Assembly (NCBI GenBank): GCA_016190785.1
Contig: JACPPX010000073.1
Span: 1 to 16,114 of the forward strand
Direction of reading: 5' to 3'
DNA length: 16,114 nt
From: Chloroflexota bacterium
Lineage (GTDB): Bacteria > Chloroflexota > Anaerolineae > UBA7937 > JACPPX01
This document shows positions 1 to 7,545 of the stretch, piece by piece (position 1 is the stretch's first letter; each line of letters opens with the position of its first letter). A program made the position numbers and the translations under genes. The notes beneath the pieces were generated by a model that was not told the origin of the DNA, did no database searches, and saw only the letters and a list, made by a program, of their open reading frames with translations.

Positions 1-530
1 ACCATTGCTGGGCGGAGGACGCGGTCGCCGAGGCGGTAGCCCTTCTGCAAAATGGCGGAGATGTGCTCATCTTTGTGCCCGGTGCCCTCATCGTGGCTCA
101 CGGCCTCGTGGAGGTTGGGGTCAAACTTATCCCCCACTTCTCCAAAAGGCACGAGTCCCTCTTGTTCCAGTGCCAGTTGCAGTTTGCGCTGGATGAGGAA
201 AACCCCGTCCAGCCAGGTCATTTCCCGCAGTTCGTAGGGGAGGGTGGCGGCGGCGCGGTCAAAATCGTCAAGGATGGGGAGAATTTTGGCCACTAACAGA
301 GCATTGGCCAACTTCACCAGTTCCTCTTTTTCTTTCTCGCTCCGCTTTTTGTAGTTGGAGAATTCGGCTCGCTCGCGGCGCCACTGATCCAGATACTCCT
401 CGGCTTTGGCCTTTGCTTGGTCGAGGGCTTGGCGCAGGGCCTGCGGGGAATCGTCCCCGGTCGGGCTTTTCTCCTTCTCCTCGGGGGCAGCCGGTTCTTG
501 TTTTTCCTGTTTTTCCTTTTCTTCAGCCAT
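1..530 (-). CDS. grpE: GrpE, nucleotide exchange factor for DnaK (3' end cut by window)
   Basis: GrpE is the cytoplasmic co-chaperone that releases ADP from DnaK in the DnaK-DnaJ-GrpE folding cycle. The start ATG is at 530-528, preceded by an AGGAG Shine-Dalgarno about 8 bases upstream, and 176 codons are visible before the window edge. Residues 1-35 are a charged Glu/Lys-rich, probably disordered tail. Residues about 36-90 form the long dimerisation helix, with the family pattern DQWRRERAEFSNYKKR followed by LPILDDFDRA. The C-terminal beta domain carries FDPNLHEAVSHDE (136-148) and GYRLGDRVLRPAM (164-176). Only the last few residues should be missing. It lies 16 bp behind hrcA and probably shares its CIRCE-controlled promoter; dnaK and dnaJ would be expected beyond the left edge. 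Confidence 0.96.
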   Translation of the reverse strand, partial: MAEEKEKQEKQEPAAPEEKEKSPTGDDSPQALRQALDQAKAKAEEYLDQWRRERAEFSNYKKRSEKEKEELVKLANALLVAKILPILDDFDRAAATLPYELREMTWLDGVFLIQRKLQLALEQEGLVPFGEVGDKFDPNLHEAVSHDEGTGHKDEHISAILQKGYRLGDRVLRPAM

Positions 531-546
531 AATCAATGCTCCTCGA

Positions 547-1575
547 TTAGTAACCCGGGGTAGAGGTGGCGGTGAGCATATCGCTCACCAGTTGAGATAT
601 GTAGCGGACGGCGGGGACGGTGCGCTGGTAGGGCATGCGCAAGGGGCCCAGGATGCCCAGGGTGCCAAGCACGGAGTCGGCCATCTGATAGGGGGCCAGG
701 ACCAGGGCATAGTCTTGGATCTGGGGCCAGCGTCCCTCCCCGGCGATGAGCACTTCCACGCTTCCCGGGGAGAGTTCCACTTCGGCGAGGATGGGTTCCA
801 GCGCCGCTTCTTCCAAGAGCCAGAGGGTTTGCTCTATCCGCTCGCTTACCGAGAATTCGGGAAGGCGGAGGATGTTGAGCAGCCCCTCGTGGAAGAGTTC
901 AGGCGTTCCTTTCCCGCTCAAATCGCGGAGGCTCTCTGCCACCCGCGCGGCAACACTGCGCTTGGTTCCTTCCCAACTAGCCAGCAGGCCCTCGATTTCA
1001 TCGGGAACTCTGTCTTGGAGATGGGCGGATAATTCCTGGGAGATTTGGTTAAGTTCCCAACGGGAGAGGCCGGAGGGAGGGGAGATCATCTCCTGGCGGA
1101 TCATCCCTTCCTGCATCACCATCACCAACAGGTCCCCCTCCTCTCCCAGGGGCAAGAGCTCCAGGTGCTTGAGCCTAGGGCGAGGGGATTTGGGAGGAGT
1201 GGCCAGGGCGGCGTTGTGGGTGCTCTGAGCCAGTACCGCGCAAGCCAGGCGCAGCCATTCCTCAACTTCCCAGGGAGATTGGTGGAACTGGTGGCGGATG
1301 GTCCGCTTTTCCTGGGAGGAGAGTTCTTCCTCGGCCATGAGGTGCTCTACGAAAAAGCGGTACCCCTGTTCGGTGGGAACCCGGCCGGCGGAGGGATGGG
1401 GGTGGGTAAGCAGGCCGACACCCTCTAAAACCGCCATCTCATGGCGGACGGTGGCCGGGCTTACTTCTATCCCCGGTTGGCCAGCCAGGGCTTCCGAGCC
1501 TACCGGAACGGCGCTGCTAGTGTATCCTCGCACCACCAGCCCCAAGATTGTCTTCTGGCGAATACTGAGGTCCAT
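547..1575 (-). CDS. hrcA: HrcA, heat-inducible transcription repressor
   Basis: HrcA is the repressor that binds CIRCE inverted repeats and silences class I heat-shock operons; in studied bacteria its activity depends on GroEL. The 342-residue length is normal for the family. Residues 1-75 form the winged-helix domain, including the typical pattern SPATVRHEMAVLE and the wing segment HPHPSAGRVPTEQGYRFFV. The C-terminal part shows the conserved ending LGTLGILGPLRMPYQR followed by a helix (VRYISQLVSDML). The ATG at 1575 is the start expected from the family N-terminus, although its Shine-Dalgarno is weak. A perfect CIRCE lies 20 bp upstream, so autoregulation is very likely. grpE follows after 16 bp. 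Confidence 0.97.
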   Translation of the reverse strand: MDLSIRQKTILGLVVRGYTSSAVPVGSEALAGQPGIEVSPATVRHEMAVLEGVGLLTHPHPSAGRVPTEQGYRFFVEHLMAEEELSSQEKRTIRHQFHQSPWEVEEWLRLACAVLAQSTHNAALATPPKSPRPRLKHLELLPLGEEGDLLVMVMQEGMIRQEMISPPSGLSRWELNQISQELSAHLQDRVPDEIEGLLASWEGTKRSVAARVAESLRDLSGKGTPELFHEGLLNILRLPEFSVSERIEQTLWLLEEAALEPILAEVELSPGSVEVLIAGEGRWPQIQDYALVLAPYQMADSVLGTLGILGPLRMPYQRTVPAVRYISQLVSDMLTATSTPGY

Positions 1576-1595
1576 ATTCTGAGCTTAACAGATAA

Positions 1596-1622
1596 TTAGC
1601 ACTCTAATACTTAGAGTGCTAA
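1596..1622 (-). promoter_or_regulatory. CIRCE operator (HrcA binding site)
   Basis: The sequence is a perfect consensus match: TTAGCACTC, a 9-base spacer, then GAGTGCTAA. It sits 20 bp upstream of the hrcA ATG and covers the predicted transcription start of the promoter at 1627-1655. HrcA bound here should block initiation and keep hrcA-grpE off at normal temperature. Confidence 0.97.
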
Positions 1623-1626
1623 TCTA

Positions 1627-1655
1627 ATAATACCACGAAGGAATGATGGTGTCAA
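1627..1655 (-). promoter_or_regulatory. Sigma-70-type promoter of hrcA-grpE
   Basis: On the minus strand a perfect -35 box TTGACA (1655-1650) is followed by a 17-base spacer and the -10 box TATTAT (1632-1627). Transcription should begin near 1620, at the first bases of the CIRCE element, giving a leader of roughly 45 bases. The match to the housekeeping consensus is unusually good, which suits a strong promoter held down by a repressor rather than one needing an alternative sigma factor. Confidence 0.85.
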
Positions 1656-1708
1656 GTCGAGGGCTTAGGGATAATCTGGTCAGGAGGAGGGCGGGGAGTT
1701 AGTAGTAA

Positions 1709-3112
1709 TTAGTAGGCGGCGCGGTCGCGGAAGATCTGGACCAGGGTTTTGAGGATGATCTTGAAATCGAACCACAGCGACCAGTTTTCGATGTAGTACA
1801 GGTCGTACTTAGTGCGTTCGAAGATAGAGGAGTCTCCGCGCAATCCATTGATCTGGGCCCAGCCGGTCATCCCCGCCTTCTCGGCATGGCGTTCCATGTA
1901 GCGAGGGATCATCTTGCGGAACTGTTCTACAAACACTGGTCTCTCCGGCCGTGGTCCCACCAAGCTCATCTCCCCCAGGAAGACATTGATGAGTTGCGGG
2001 AGCTCATCCAGGGAGAAGCGGCGGAGCCATCTCCCCATCCGCGTCACGCGGGGATCGTGGCGGGAGGCCCACACCGGGCCGGTCTCCTCTTCGGCCCCGG
2101 CATGCATAGAACGGAATTTGAGGAGTTGGAAAGGCTTGGCATCCAGCCCCATCCGCTCCTGAGTGTAGAAAACGCTGCCTTTGGAATCGAGCCTGATCAA
2201 AATAGCCATGAGAAGCATTAGAGGGGAGAGGAGAATTAGGCCGATGGCACTTAACACTAGGTCCATCCCGCGCTTGAGAGTAAGCCTCCAACCGCGCAGC
2301 GCAGTGTCCTTGACGGTGAGGAGAGGCAAACCTCCCAGGTCTCCCACCTGCACCTCGGAGGCCAGGAACTGGAAGACATCGGGGAAGACCTTGATCGCCA
2401 CCTGGCCCAATTGACACTGGGAGATGATCTCCAGGAGTTGTTCGTGGGGGGCATCGGGGAGGGCGATGATCACTTCATCGATGTGGTGCTCCTGGATGAG
2501 GCGGGGGATCTCTTCACTACGCCCCAATATTGTCCGGTAGTTCTCGGCCGGGGGGGTGGTGCCATTGGGGGCCACAAACCCCACCACCCGGTAGCCCAGC
2601 CCCGGGGTATTTTTGATCTGCTTCTCGATTAGTTGCCCCACTTCTCCCGGGCCGACGATGAGCACTCTCTCTTCTTCTACCCCGCGGCTGCGCAAGGACC
2701 AGCGGATACGAGAATGGACTATCCGTCCCAGGGTGAGGAGGATGATGGTCAACCCCCAGGCATAGGCGATCATCAGCCGCGGGTAATCCAGTTCGTTTTT
2801 GAAGACGAAGGAGGTGATGGCCACGCTGAGCAGGGCACCGATAGAGGACCCGCTGAAGACCGCGGAGAACTCGTCAAAATGGGAAAAGGCCCGCTGGCGA
2901 TGGTAGTGCTTCTGGAAGAAGAATACAGCGACAAAGGAAGAAGTCTGGATTAGCATCATCCCCGAGTATTGGGACAAGGGGGGGATGTTCAAGGGTGGGG
3001 GATACTCGGTGGCCAGCCGGAGGTAATAAGCGAGTACGAAGGCCAGCCCTACTAGGAGCATGTCCAGAATTAATAAGGAGATATTAAAGAAAAGGGTTGC
3101 TCTCTTTTTCAT
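1709..3112 (-). CDS. Polyprenyl-phosphate sugar-1-phosphate transferase (exopolysaccharide/O-antigen initiating enzyme)
   Basis: This 467-residue inner-membrane enzyme belongs to the WbaP/WcaJ-type family, which moves a sugar-1-phosphate from a nucleotide sugar to undecaprenyl phosphate, the first step of surface glycan synthesis. N-terminal hydrophobic segments lie near 9-31, 50-66, 88-104 and 113-131. A Rossmann-like central domain begins with VLIVGPGEVGQ (150-160). The C-terminal catalytic domain starts with a membrane segment near 284-305, then QERMGLDAKPFQLLKFRSM, the conserved Asp-Glu of SLDELPQL (369-370) and SLVGPRPERP. The ATG at 3112 overlaps the upstream TGA as ATGA, and the protein then begins MKKRATLFF, as the family expects. 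A longer in-frame reading would extend 144 bases into the upstream gene with unlikely Pro-rich sequence. The sugar transferred cannot be told from sequence. Confidence 0.93.
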   Translation of the reverse strand: MKKRATLFFNISLLILDMLLVGLAFVLAYYLRLATEYPPPLNIPPLSQYSGMMLIQTSSFVAVFFFQKHYHRQRAFSHFDEFSAVFSGSSIGALLSVAITSFVFKNELDYPRLMIAYAWGLTIILLTLGRIVHSRIRWSLRSRGVEEERVLIVGPGEVGQLIEKQIKNTPGLGYRVVGFVAPNGTTPPAENYRTILGRSEEIPRLIQEHHIDEVIIALPDAPHEQLLEIISQCQLGQVAIKVFPDVFQFLASEVQVGDLGGLPLLTVKDTALRGWRLTLKRGMDLVLSAIGLILLSPLMLLMAILIRLDSKGSVFYTQERMGLDAKPFQLLKFRSMHAGAEEETGPVWASRHDPRVTRMGRWLRRFSLDELPQLINVFLGEMSLVGPRPERPVFVEQFRKMIPRYMERHAEKAGMTGWAQINGLRGDSSIFERTKYDLYYIENWSLWFDFKIILKTLVQIFRDRAAY

Positions 3113-3999
3113 GATGGCACCTGAGGAGGCGCGGGCAGGGGGCGGAGAGCCTCGCGGAAGAGGCTCATCCCTCCCTGGAGGAGGATGCCCAGAAGGACGA
3201 GGGTGTGGAGCCAATAGGGGGTTGTTTTCTGATAGTGCTTGCGGTAGAAGAGCCACATCGCGCGGTAGAACTCATACCGCGCCTGGCGGGGGTTGAGCCG
3301 AGTGGATTGCCGCTTGTAGTGTCTTACCACCACCTGGGGATTATAGAACACTTTCCACCCTTTGGCTTTGGCGCGGTAGGCGAGGTCCAGATCCTCCCCG
3401 TAGAGAAAGAAATCCTCATCCAAGTACCCGATCTCTTCCAGGACTTCACGGCGGATAAGCATAAAGGCCCCCACTACCGAATCCACCTCGCTTACTTTAT
3501 CGGGATCGAGGTAGGTGAGATTGTAGCGGGCAAAGCGGGGGCTATTGGGGAAAATTTTGCTCAGCCCCACCATGCGGTAGAAAGAAACTTGTGGGGTGGG
3601 GAAGGAGCGGCGACAGGCCAGGTCCAGGGAGCCATCGGCGAGGAGGAGTTTTGGGCCGGCGATCCCTGCCTGGGGGTGGGCGAGCATGAAGTCGAGCATC
3701 CCTTCTAGAGCCGAGGGAGGCAATACGGTGTCGGGGTTGAGGAGAAGATAATACTCGGCTTTTTGCTGCTTGAGGCCGAGGTTATTGGCCCGGGAATAGC
3801 CCAGGTTTTGAGGGGCGGCGATGAGTTTCACCGGGGGGAACTCTTCCCGCAGCATGGCCGGGCTGCCATCGCTTGAGGCGTTATCCACCACCACCACCTC
3901 GAAAGAAAATTTGCCCTGGCTCTGGAATAGGGAATGGAGACAATCCCGTAAAAGATCACGGGCATTGTAATTAACAATGACCACCAGCAAGTCAAGCAT
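3109..3999 (-). CDS. Family 2 glycosyltransferase (rhamnosyltransferase-like)
   Basis: This 296-residue GT-A fold enzyme probably adds a sugar to a lipid-linked glycan at the cytoplasmic face of the membrane. The nucleotide-binding strand and loop VVVVDNASSDGS (35-46) is followed by LGYSRANNLGL and the metal-site segment LLLNPDT, with D90 in the DxD position. Further on are FFLYGEDLDLAYRAKAKGW, the acceptor-side acidic motif, and a C-terminal hydrophobic helix near 263-280. The pattern resembles the WbbL/dTDP-rhamnosyltransferase group, but rhamnose as donor is only a guess. The stop overlaps the start of the sugar-phosphate transferase by ATGA, so the two are translationally coupled, and the preceding GT2 gene ends 17 bp upstream. 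No clear Shine-Dalgarno precedes the ATG. Confidence 0.92.
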   Translation of the reverse strand: MLDLLVVIVNYNARDLLRDCLHSLFQSQGKFSFEVVVVDNASSDGSPAMLREEFPPVKLIAAPQNLGYSRANNLGLKQQKAEYYLLLNPDTVLPPSALEGMLDFMLAHPQAGIAGPKLLLADGSLDLACRRSFPTPQVSFYRMVGLSKIFPNSPRFARYNLTYLDPDKVSEVDSVVGAFMLIRREVLEEIGYLDEDFFLYGEDLDLAYRAKAKGWKVFYNPQVVVRHYKRQSTRLNPRQARYEFYRAMWLFYRKHYQKTTPYWLHTLVLLGILLQGGMSLFREALRPLPAPPQVPS

Positions 4000-4016
4000 C
4001 TGCTTTGAAAATAATT

Positions 4017-5051
4017 TTACTTTAGCCCCGAATAGCGGTCAATCATCCCCTGGTGCTTTATCCGCCACCAGATTCCTGCCGGGTATCCCAACATTTTAGC
4101 TACATCCCCAGCGAGGCGGATGATCGGCACCCAGAGTATAGCAGTTATATTCTCCGCAACCGTTCGCTGGCCAAGCATACGGCCAAGCCGGAGATAAGGG
4201 CCGAGGAGGTAAACTCCTATACCCAAAGCGAGGATAATCCACCACCAAGCACTGTTGAGAGTAGCCAGGAGTAGGAGTGCCGGCCCTAGTCCGAGGTAGG
4301 AGAAATAGCGCAGGGCGTGTTCTCCACTCCACAATCTTGATTTCCCGTCGCCGCGGGCGTAGCGAAAGTATTGCCGGGCAAAGTAGTTGAGGTTGGAACG
4401 GGGGCGGAAATGGACTGCTGCCTGAGGCTCAAAATAAAAGCGGAAACCAGCCTCGGCTAGGGCTTGGTCAAAAACTAGGTCTTCGGAGTAATCCAGCCAT
4501 TCCGGATATCCCCCTATTTTTTCCCAGGCCGATTTGCGGAAGGCCAGCGAGCGGCTGGAGGGCTGGAATTCTCGGAGATTGGTGAAGAGGAGGAGGCGTC
4601 GCAACCAGGGGGGAAGCCTCTCCCCGCGGCCAATATCCTCCTTGGCTGGCAAAGTAGTTGCCGCCAGGGCAGTCTCAAAAACTGAACGGGGGTCGGGGAG
4701 GAAGAAACCGCTCACCACCTCCACCGCTTTTCCCGCTAGGAAAGGCTGGGTTATATATTCCAGCCACGCTGGATCCAGCCTCACCCCGGCATCCGCCGAG
4801 GCGATGAGTTCTCCGCTGGCGGTATCGATAGCTACATTTCTCCCCTGAGAGATGTTGGCGCCCGGGCGGAGGATAACTTGGAGGGGAAGCCGGGACTGGT
4901 AGGAGTGGAGGATATTCACGGTGCCATCGCTGGAGCCGCCATCGACGATAATCACCTCATCTGGGGCACGGGTTTGGGCGAGGAGGGAATCCAGGAAAGA
5001 GGCGATGTTGGCCGCCTCGTTCTTAACGGTGACGATCAAAGAAACCTTCAT
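4017..5051 (-). CDS. Family 2 glycosyltransferase with C-terminal membrane segments
   Basis: This 344-residue GT2 enzyme begins with SLIVTVKNEAANI, a standard N-terminal strand and helix, then VIIVDGGSSDGT (33-44), GANISQGRNVAID and the SADAGV segment that holds the metal-binding Asp (D87). The central part contains YSEDLVFDQALAEAGF, the usual acidic motif near the catalytic base. Two hydrophobic helices near the C-terminus (LGPALLLLATL, then WWWIILALGIGVYLLGPYL) anchor it to the membrane. It is the first gene of a three-gene unit ending with the initiating sugar-phosphate transferase, which points to surface polysaccharide assembly. Donor and acceptor are unknown. The start is followed at once by the family N-terminus, but it has no recognisable Shine-Dalgarno. 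Confidence 0.92.
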   Translation of the reverse strand: MKVSLIVTVKNEAANIASFLDSLLAQTRAPDEVIIVDGGSSDGTVNILHSYQSRLPLQVILRPGANISQGRNVAIDTASGELIASADAGVRLDPAWLEYITQPFLAGKAVEVVSGFFLPDPRSVFETALAATTLPAKEDIGRGERLPPWLRRLLLFTNLREFQPSSRSLAFRKSAWEKIGGYPEWLDYSEDLVFDQALAEAGFRFYFEPQAAVHFRPRSNLNYFARQYFRYARGDGKSRLWSGEHALRYFSYLGLGPALLLLATLNSAWWWIILALGIGVYLLGPYLRLGRMLGQRTVAENITAILWVPIIRLAGDVAKMLGYPAGIWWRIKHQGMIDRYSGLK

Positions 5052-5065
5052 AGTTCGGCTTGGAG

Positions 5066-5100
5066 ATTACCAATGGAATTATACATCGGCAAGTGGTAAT
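5066..5100. repeat. Inverted repeat in the divergent LysM/GT2 intergenic region
   Basis: ATTACCA at 5066-5072 is the exact reverse complement of TGGTAAT at 5094-5100, with 21 bases between. The arms flank the candidate minus-strand -10 box at 5078-5083 and lie just upstream of the candidate plus-strand promoter at 5104-5132. The placement suits a regulator binding site, but seven-base arms this far apart can arise by chance. Confidence 0.35.
5078..5083 (-). promoter_or_regulatory. Candidate -10 box for the GT2/sugar-transferase unit
   Basis: A perfect TATAAT on the minus strand lies 26 bases upstream of the GT2 ATG at 5051. The predicted start near 5071 would give a very short leader of about 20 bases. 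No convincing -35 hexamer lies 16-18 bases upstream, so the promoter would be weak or need an activator. It falls inside the inverted repeat at 5066-5100. Confidence 0.45.
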
Positions 5101-5103
5101 TTC

Positions 5104-5132
5104 TTGCTGGCGGAAGAGGCTAGTGATAAAAT
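5104..5132 (+). promoter_or_regulatory. Candidate promoter of the LysM gene
   Basis: TTGCTG (5104-5109), a 17-base spacer and TAAAAT (5127-5132) form a plausible sigma-70-type promoter. The -10 matches five of six consensus bases, while the -35 matches only its TTG part. Transcription would start near 5139, about 23 bases before the GTG. Confidence 0.4.
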
Positions 5133-5161
5133 TCAACCTCATTCAGAGCCCGAGAGATTAA

Positions 5162-5548
5162 GTGGAGAGGAATTGGCGGGAATTAGTTAAGGATTTTCAC
5201 TGGGGGCCGCGGGAATGGGTGGTGCTCGTCTCCCTATTCCTTTTTGGGTCTATTTTGCTTTTGGGTAGCGGCCTTTTCTCCACGGGAGGGCAAAATGTGC
5301 TCCCTCCTTTTCCCACGCGCACTCCTCTTCCTACTTTCACCTCCACACCGGCGGCTACCCCAACATCTACCGAGATCCCGGCCACTCCCACTTCAACCCC
5401 GGCTGCGGGGCGGATCCATGTAGTCCGCTCGGGGGAAACCCTGTTCAGCATTGCCCTCTTTTACAATACAACCGTTCCGGCAATTATGCAGGCCAATAAC
5501 CTCAGCAGCACTACTATTGTCCCCGGCCAAGAACTGATTATCCCCTAG
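5162..5548 (+). CDS. Membrane-anchored LysM-domain protein with Thr/Pro-rich linker
   Basis: This 128-residue protein has three parts: a cytoplasmic N-terminus with one membrane helix (about 19-37), a linker at 48-81 made almost wholly of Thr, Pro, Ser and Ala, and a single C-terminal LysM domain (85-128). The LysM domain shows the classic HVVRSGETLFSIALFYNTT start and the VPGQELIIP ending. LysM domains bind GlcNAc-containing glycans such as peptidoglycan, so the protein probably sits outside the membrane, tied to the cell wall. The start is GTG at 5162; an in-frame TAA directly precedes it (5159-5161), which rules out anything longer. It is the only plus-strand gene, divergent from the GT2 unit and convergent with the GT-C gene. 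It has no enzymatic domain. Confidence 0.88.
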   Translation: MERNWRELVKDFHWGPREWVVLVSLFLFGSILLLGSGLFSTGGQNVLPPFPTRTPLPTFTSTPAATPTSTEIPATPTSTPAAGRIHVVRSGETLFSIALFYNTTVPAIMQANNLSSTTIVPGQELIIP

Positions 5549-5592
5549 GCTCTTCTGTTAGTGACCTTTTCAAAATAGTGCGGTTTTCTTAC

Positions 5593-7545
5593 TTAGAACA
5601 CCCGAATTGCTGGTAGGAAGAAACGGTTATCGCCAGTTTCTCCGCCCTCGGTAACCACCAGCCTCTCCCCAGTACTTAAGTTGTACATCCCCACCTCCAC
5701 CCGGTACTCTCCCGGAGGGGTGCCGACGGGGATGAGAATGCCGTGGTTGTCGATGACGGGCTCTTCCGGCATCCAGGTAGTGGTGAGCATGGCTCCTCCG
5801 ACGGGCTCGGCATCGCGTTGGGCTATGACTTGCTCGTGCTCGTCCAGGAGGTGGATGAAAACTTTATACCGCTCGCCTATTTTTTCCGTGGTTTGCCAGA
5901 AGAAAGTGAATTGCAAAATGCCCCCCGCCTCTACTCGGGGATTGTAGAGGTTGTAGCCCAGGAAGAGGATCTGGTCTCCCAAGCGAATCGAGCGCGGATT
6001 TTGGATTTGCGCGCTAATTGGTTGGGAAGGCAAAGCATAAAGCACGAGCCGAACCCCTCCGTACCATTCTTCCCAGGCCTTGAAGGCCTGCCGATCCAGC
6101 CAACCCTCGATGAACCGTTGGGGGTCGCTTTCTTCCGTAGCCCAGAAGATGGCGAAGAGGCGCTGATACTGGTCGGTGACTTCTTGCAGAGACTTCTCGG
6201 TTTTTCCTTCTTGCAACGGCCGGCTCTGGGGGAGAGGATATAGAGGAAGGGGGCCCTTATAGTAGTAGGAGAATATCTCCACTTGGGTGGGAGCGTTGAG
6301 GAGAATAGCATCTCCAACCTGGCCGTTGGTAGTAATGTAACTGGCCAGGCCGCGGTAGTCGTCGCGAGCATAGTTTTCATCGAAATAGTAGTTAGATAGA
6401 GACGGAACCGTGGCCAGGATCACACCCGCGGTCAAGATGGCTGACAGAAGTTTCTGCATCCCTACTGGCCATCTTAGTGGTAGCCATTCTCCTGAAAGCC
6501 CATAAGCTAAGAGAAGATGGAAGCCGGGGGTAGCCATGAGGAGAAATTTGGGGCGGAAGAGGGGACGGTCCAAGGATAAGAGATACATTGCCAGGGGAGG
6601 GACTGCAAGATAGAGAAGAGTCAATATTTTCGAGCCGATTTTGTCATTTGGCTGCCCGAAGAGCCCAAGCAGAAGAAGGCCAAAAAAGAAGGCAAACAAT
6701 AATTGTGGCTCGAACCCTGAAGTGGGGCCCACGCTGAAAAGCCGTAGTACTTCCCCTGCGAGGAAAGTCAAGGGAAATTGCTCGCTCACCGCTGGCCAGG
6801 AGAAAAGTTGGCCTCCGGCAAAGAGCAGCCAGGGGAGGTAAAGGAGGATTATTGCTGCTTGCCCGACAACCCACGGACGGAGGGGTCGATTAGTTCTGGC
6901 CCTAACCCAGAGGAACAGAAAGGCGAGGTTGCTCAGAAGGATAATGGTGAACGCAAAGTAGTGGGTATAAAGGGCCAGCAAGGAGAAAGTTGAATATAGA
7001 ACTAGGTTCCGCACTGGGTTGCTGGTTGTCGCGGTTGGGGCCTTCCAATAAGTAATGAACCGCCAGAAGAAATAAACAGTCAGGGCTCCCCACAGGGTGA
7101 CCAAGATGTACATCCTTGTCTCCTGGGAATAGTAAATCTGAAAGGGGGAGATGGCGGCCAAAAACGCAGCAAAGATTCCAACCTGGGGAGAAAACATTTC
7201 TTTGCCTAGCAAGAAAGTGACCGCCACGAGCAGGGTACCGGCCAGGACGGATAGAGCGCGGAGGGCGAGCTCGCTCGACCCGAAGAATCCAACCCAATAG
7301 TGCAGCAATAGATAGTAAAGCGGAGGGTGGATGTCTTGTGCTGCATTTTGGGCGATGGTCGCCGGATCGCGGAAAGCCAGGGCGACGCTGCTACCCTCGT
7401 CGTACCACAGGCTCTGGCCATCCAGCAGGAAAATACGGAGGAAAAAGCCGAGAAGAATTATCCCGGCAAGTAGGATGGCAGTTGGCTTATTGGCTGTCTG
7501 AGCAATTATCCACTGCATTTCATGTCCAGCGGCGACGGATGACAT
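5593..7545 (-). CDS. GT-C membrane glycosyltransferase (PMT/ArnT-like, family 39 type) with C-terminal beta domain
   Basis: This 650-residue polytopic membrane protein is of the type that moves sugars from polyprenyl-phosphate donors to acceptors on the outer side of the membrane. The first membrane helix (about 21-41) leads into the first outer loop with LWYDEGSS, where D49 is the expected catalytic Asp. The second conserved loop, QDIHPPLYYLLLHYW (70-84), and SPFQIYYSQETRMY further on match the PMT_2/ArnT group. About ten more hydrophobic segments follow. Residues about 516-650 are soluble and beta-rich (for example GGILQFTFFWQTT and TPPGEYRVEVGMYN). Similar tails are, from memory, common in Chloroflexota glycosyltransferases. 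The start is either ATG 7545, overlapping the upstream gene by 26 bp, or ATG 7518, one base after its stop; neither has a Shine-Dalgarno, so coupled translation is likely. Acceptor unknown. Confidence 0.9.
   Translation of the reverse strand: MSSVAAGHEMQWIIAQTANKPTAILLAGIILLGFFLRIFLLDGQSLWYDEGSSVALAFRDPATIAQNAAQDIHPPLYYLLLHYWVGFFGSSELALRALSVLAGTLLVAVTFLLGKEMFSPQVGIFAAFLAAISPFQIYYSQETRMYILVTLWGALTVYFFWRFITYWKAPTATTSNPVRNLVLYSTFSLLALYTHYFAFTIILLSNLAFLFLWVRARTNRPLRPWVVGQAAIILLYLPWLLFAGGQLFSWPAVSEQFPLTFLAGEVLRLFSVGPTSGFEPQLLFAFFFGLLLLGLFGQPNDKIGSKILTLLYLAVPPLAMYLLSLDRPLFRPKFLLMATPGFHLLLAYGLSGEWLPLRWPVGMQKLLSAILTAGVILATVPSLSNYYFDENYARDDYRGLASYITTNGQVGDAILLNAPTQVEIFSYYYKGPLPLYPLPQSRPLQEGKTEKSLQEVTDQYQRLFAIFWATEESDPQRFIEGWLDRQAFKAWEEWYGGVRLVLYALPSQPISAQIQNPRSIRLGDQILFLGYNLYNPRVEAGGILQFTFFWQTTEKIGERYKVFIHLLDEHEQVIAQRDAEPVGGAMLTTTWMPEEPVIDNHGILIPVGTPPGEYRVEVGMYNLSTGERLVVTEGGETGDNRFFLPAIRVF

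Noticed and set aside
406..1032. Plus-strand open frame (208 codons) opposite grpE and hrcA
   Set aside because: It spans the boundary of two well-supported minus-strand genes, and its translation is low-complexity without recognisable motifs.
5549..5592. Bidirectional terminator between the convergent LysM and GT-C genes
   Set aside because: The 44-base gap has T-rich patches but no stem longer than about four pairs.
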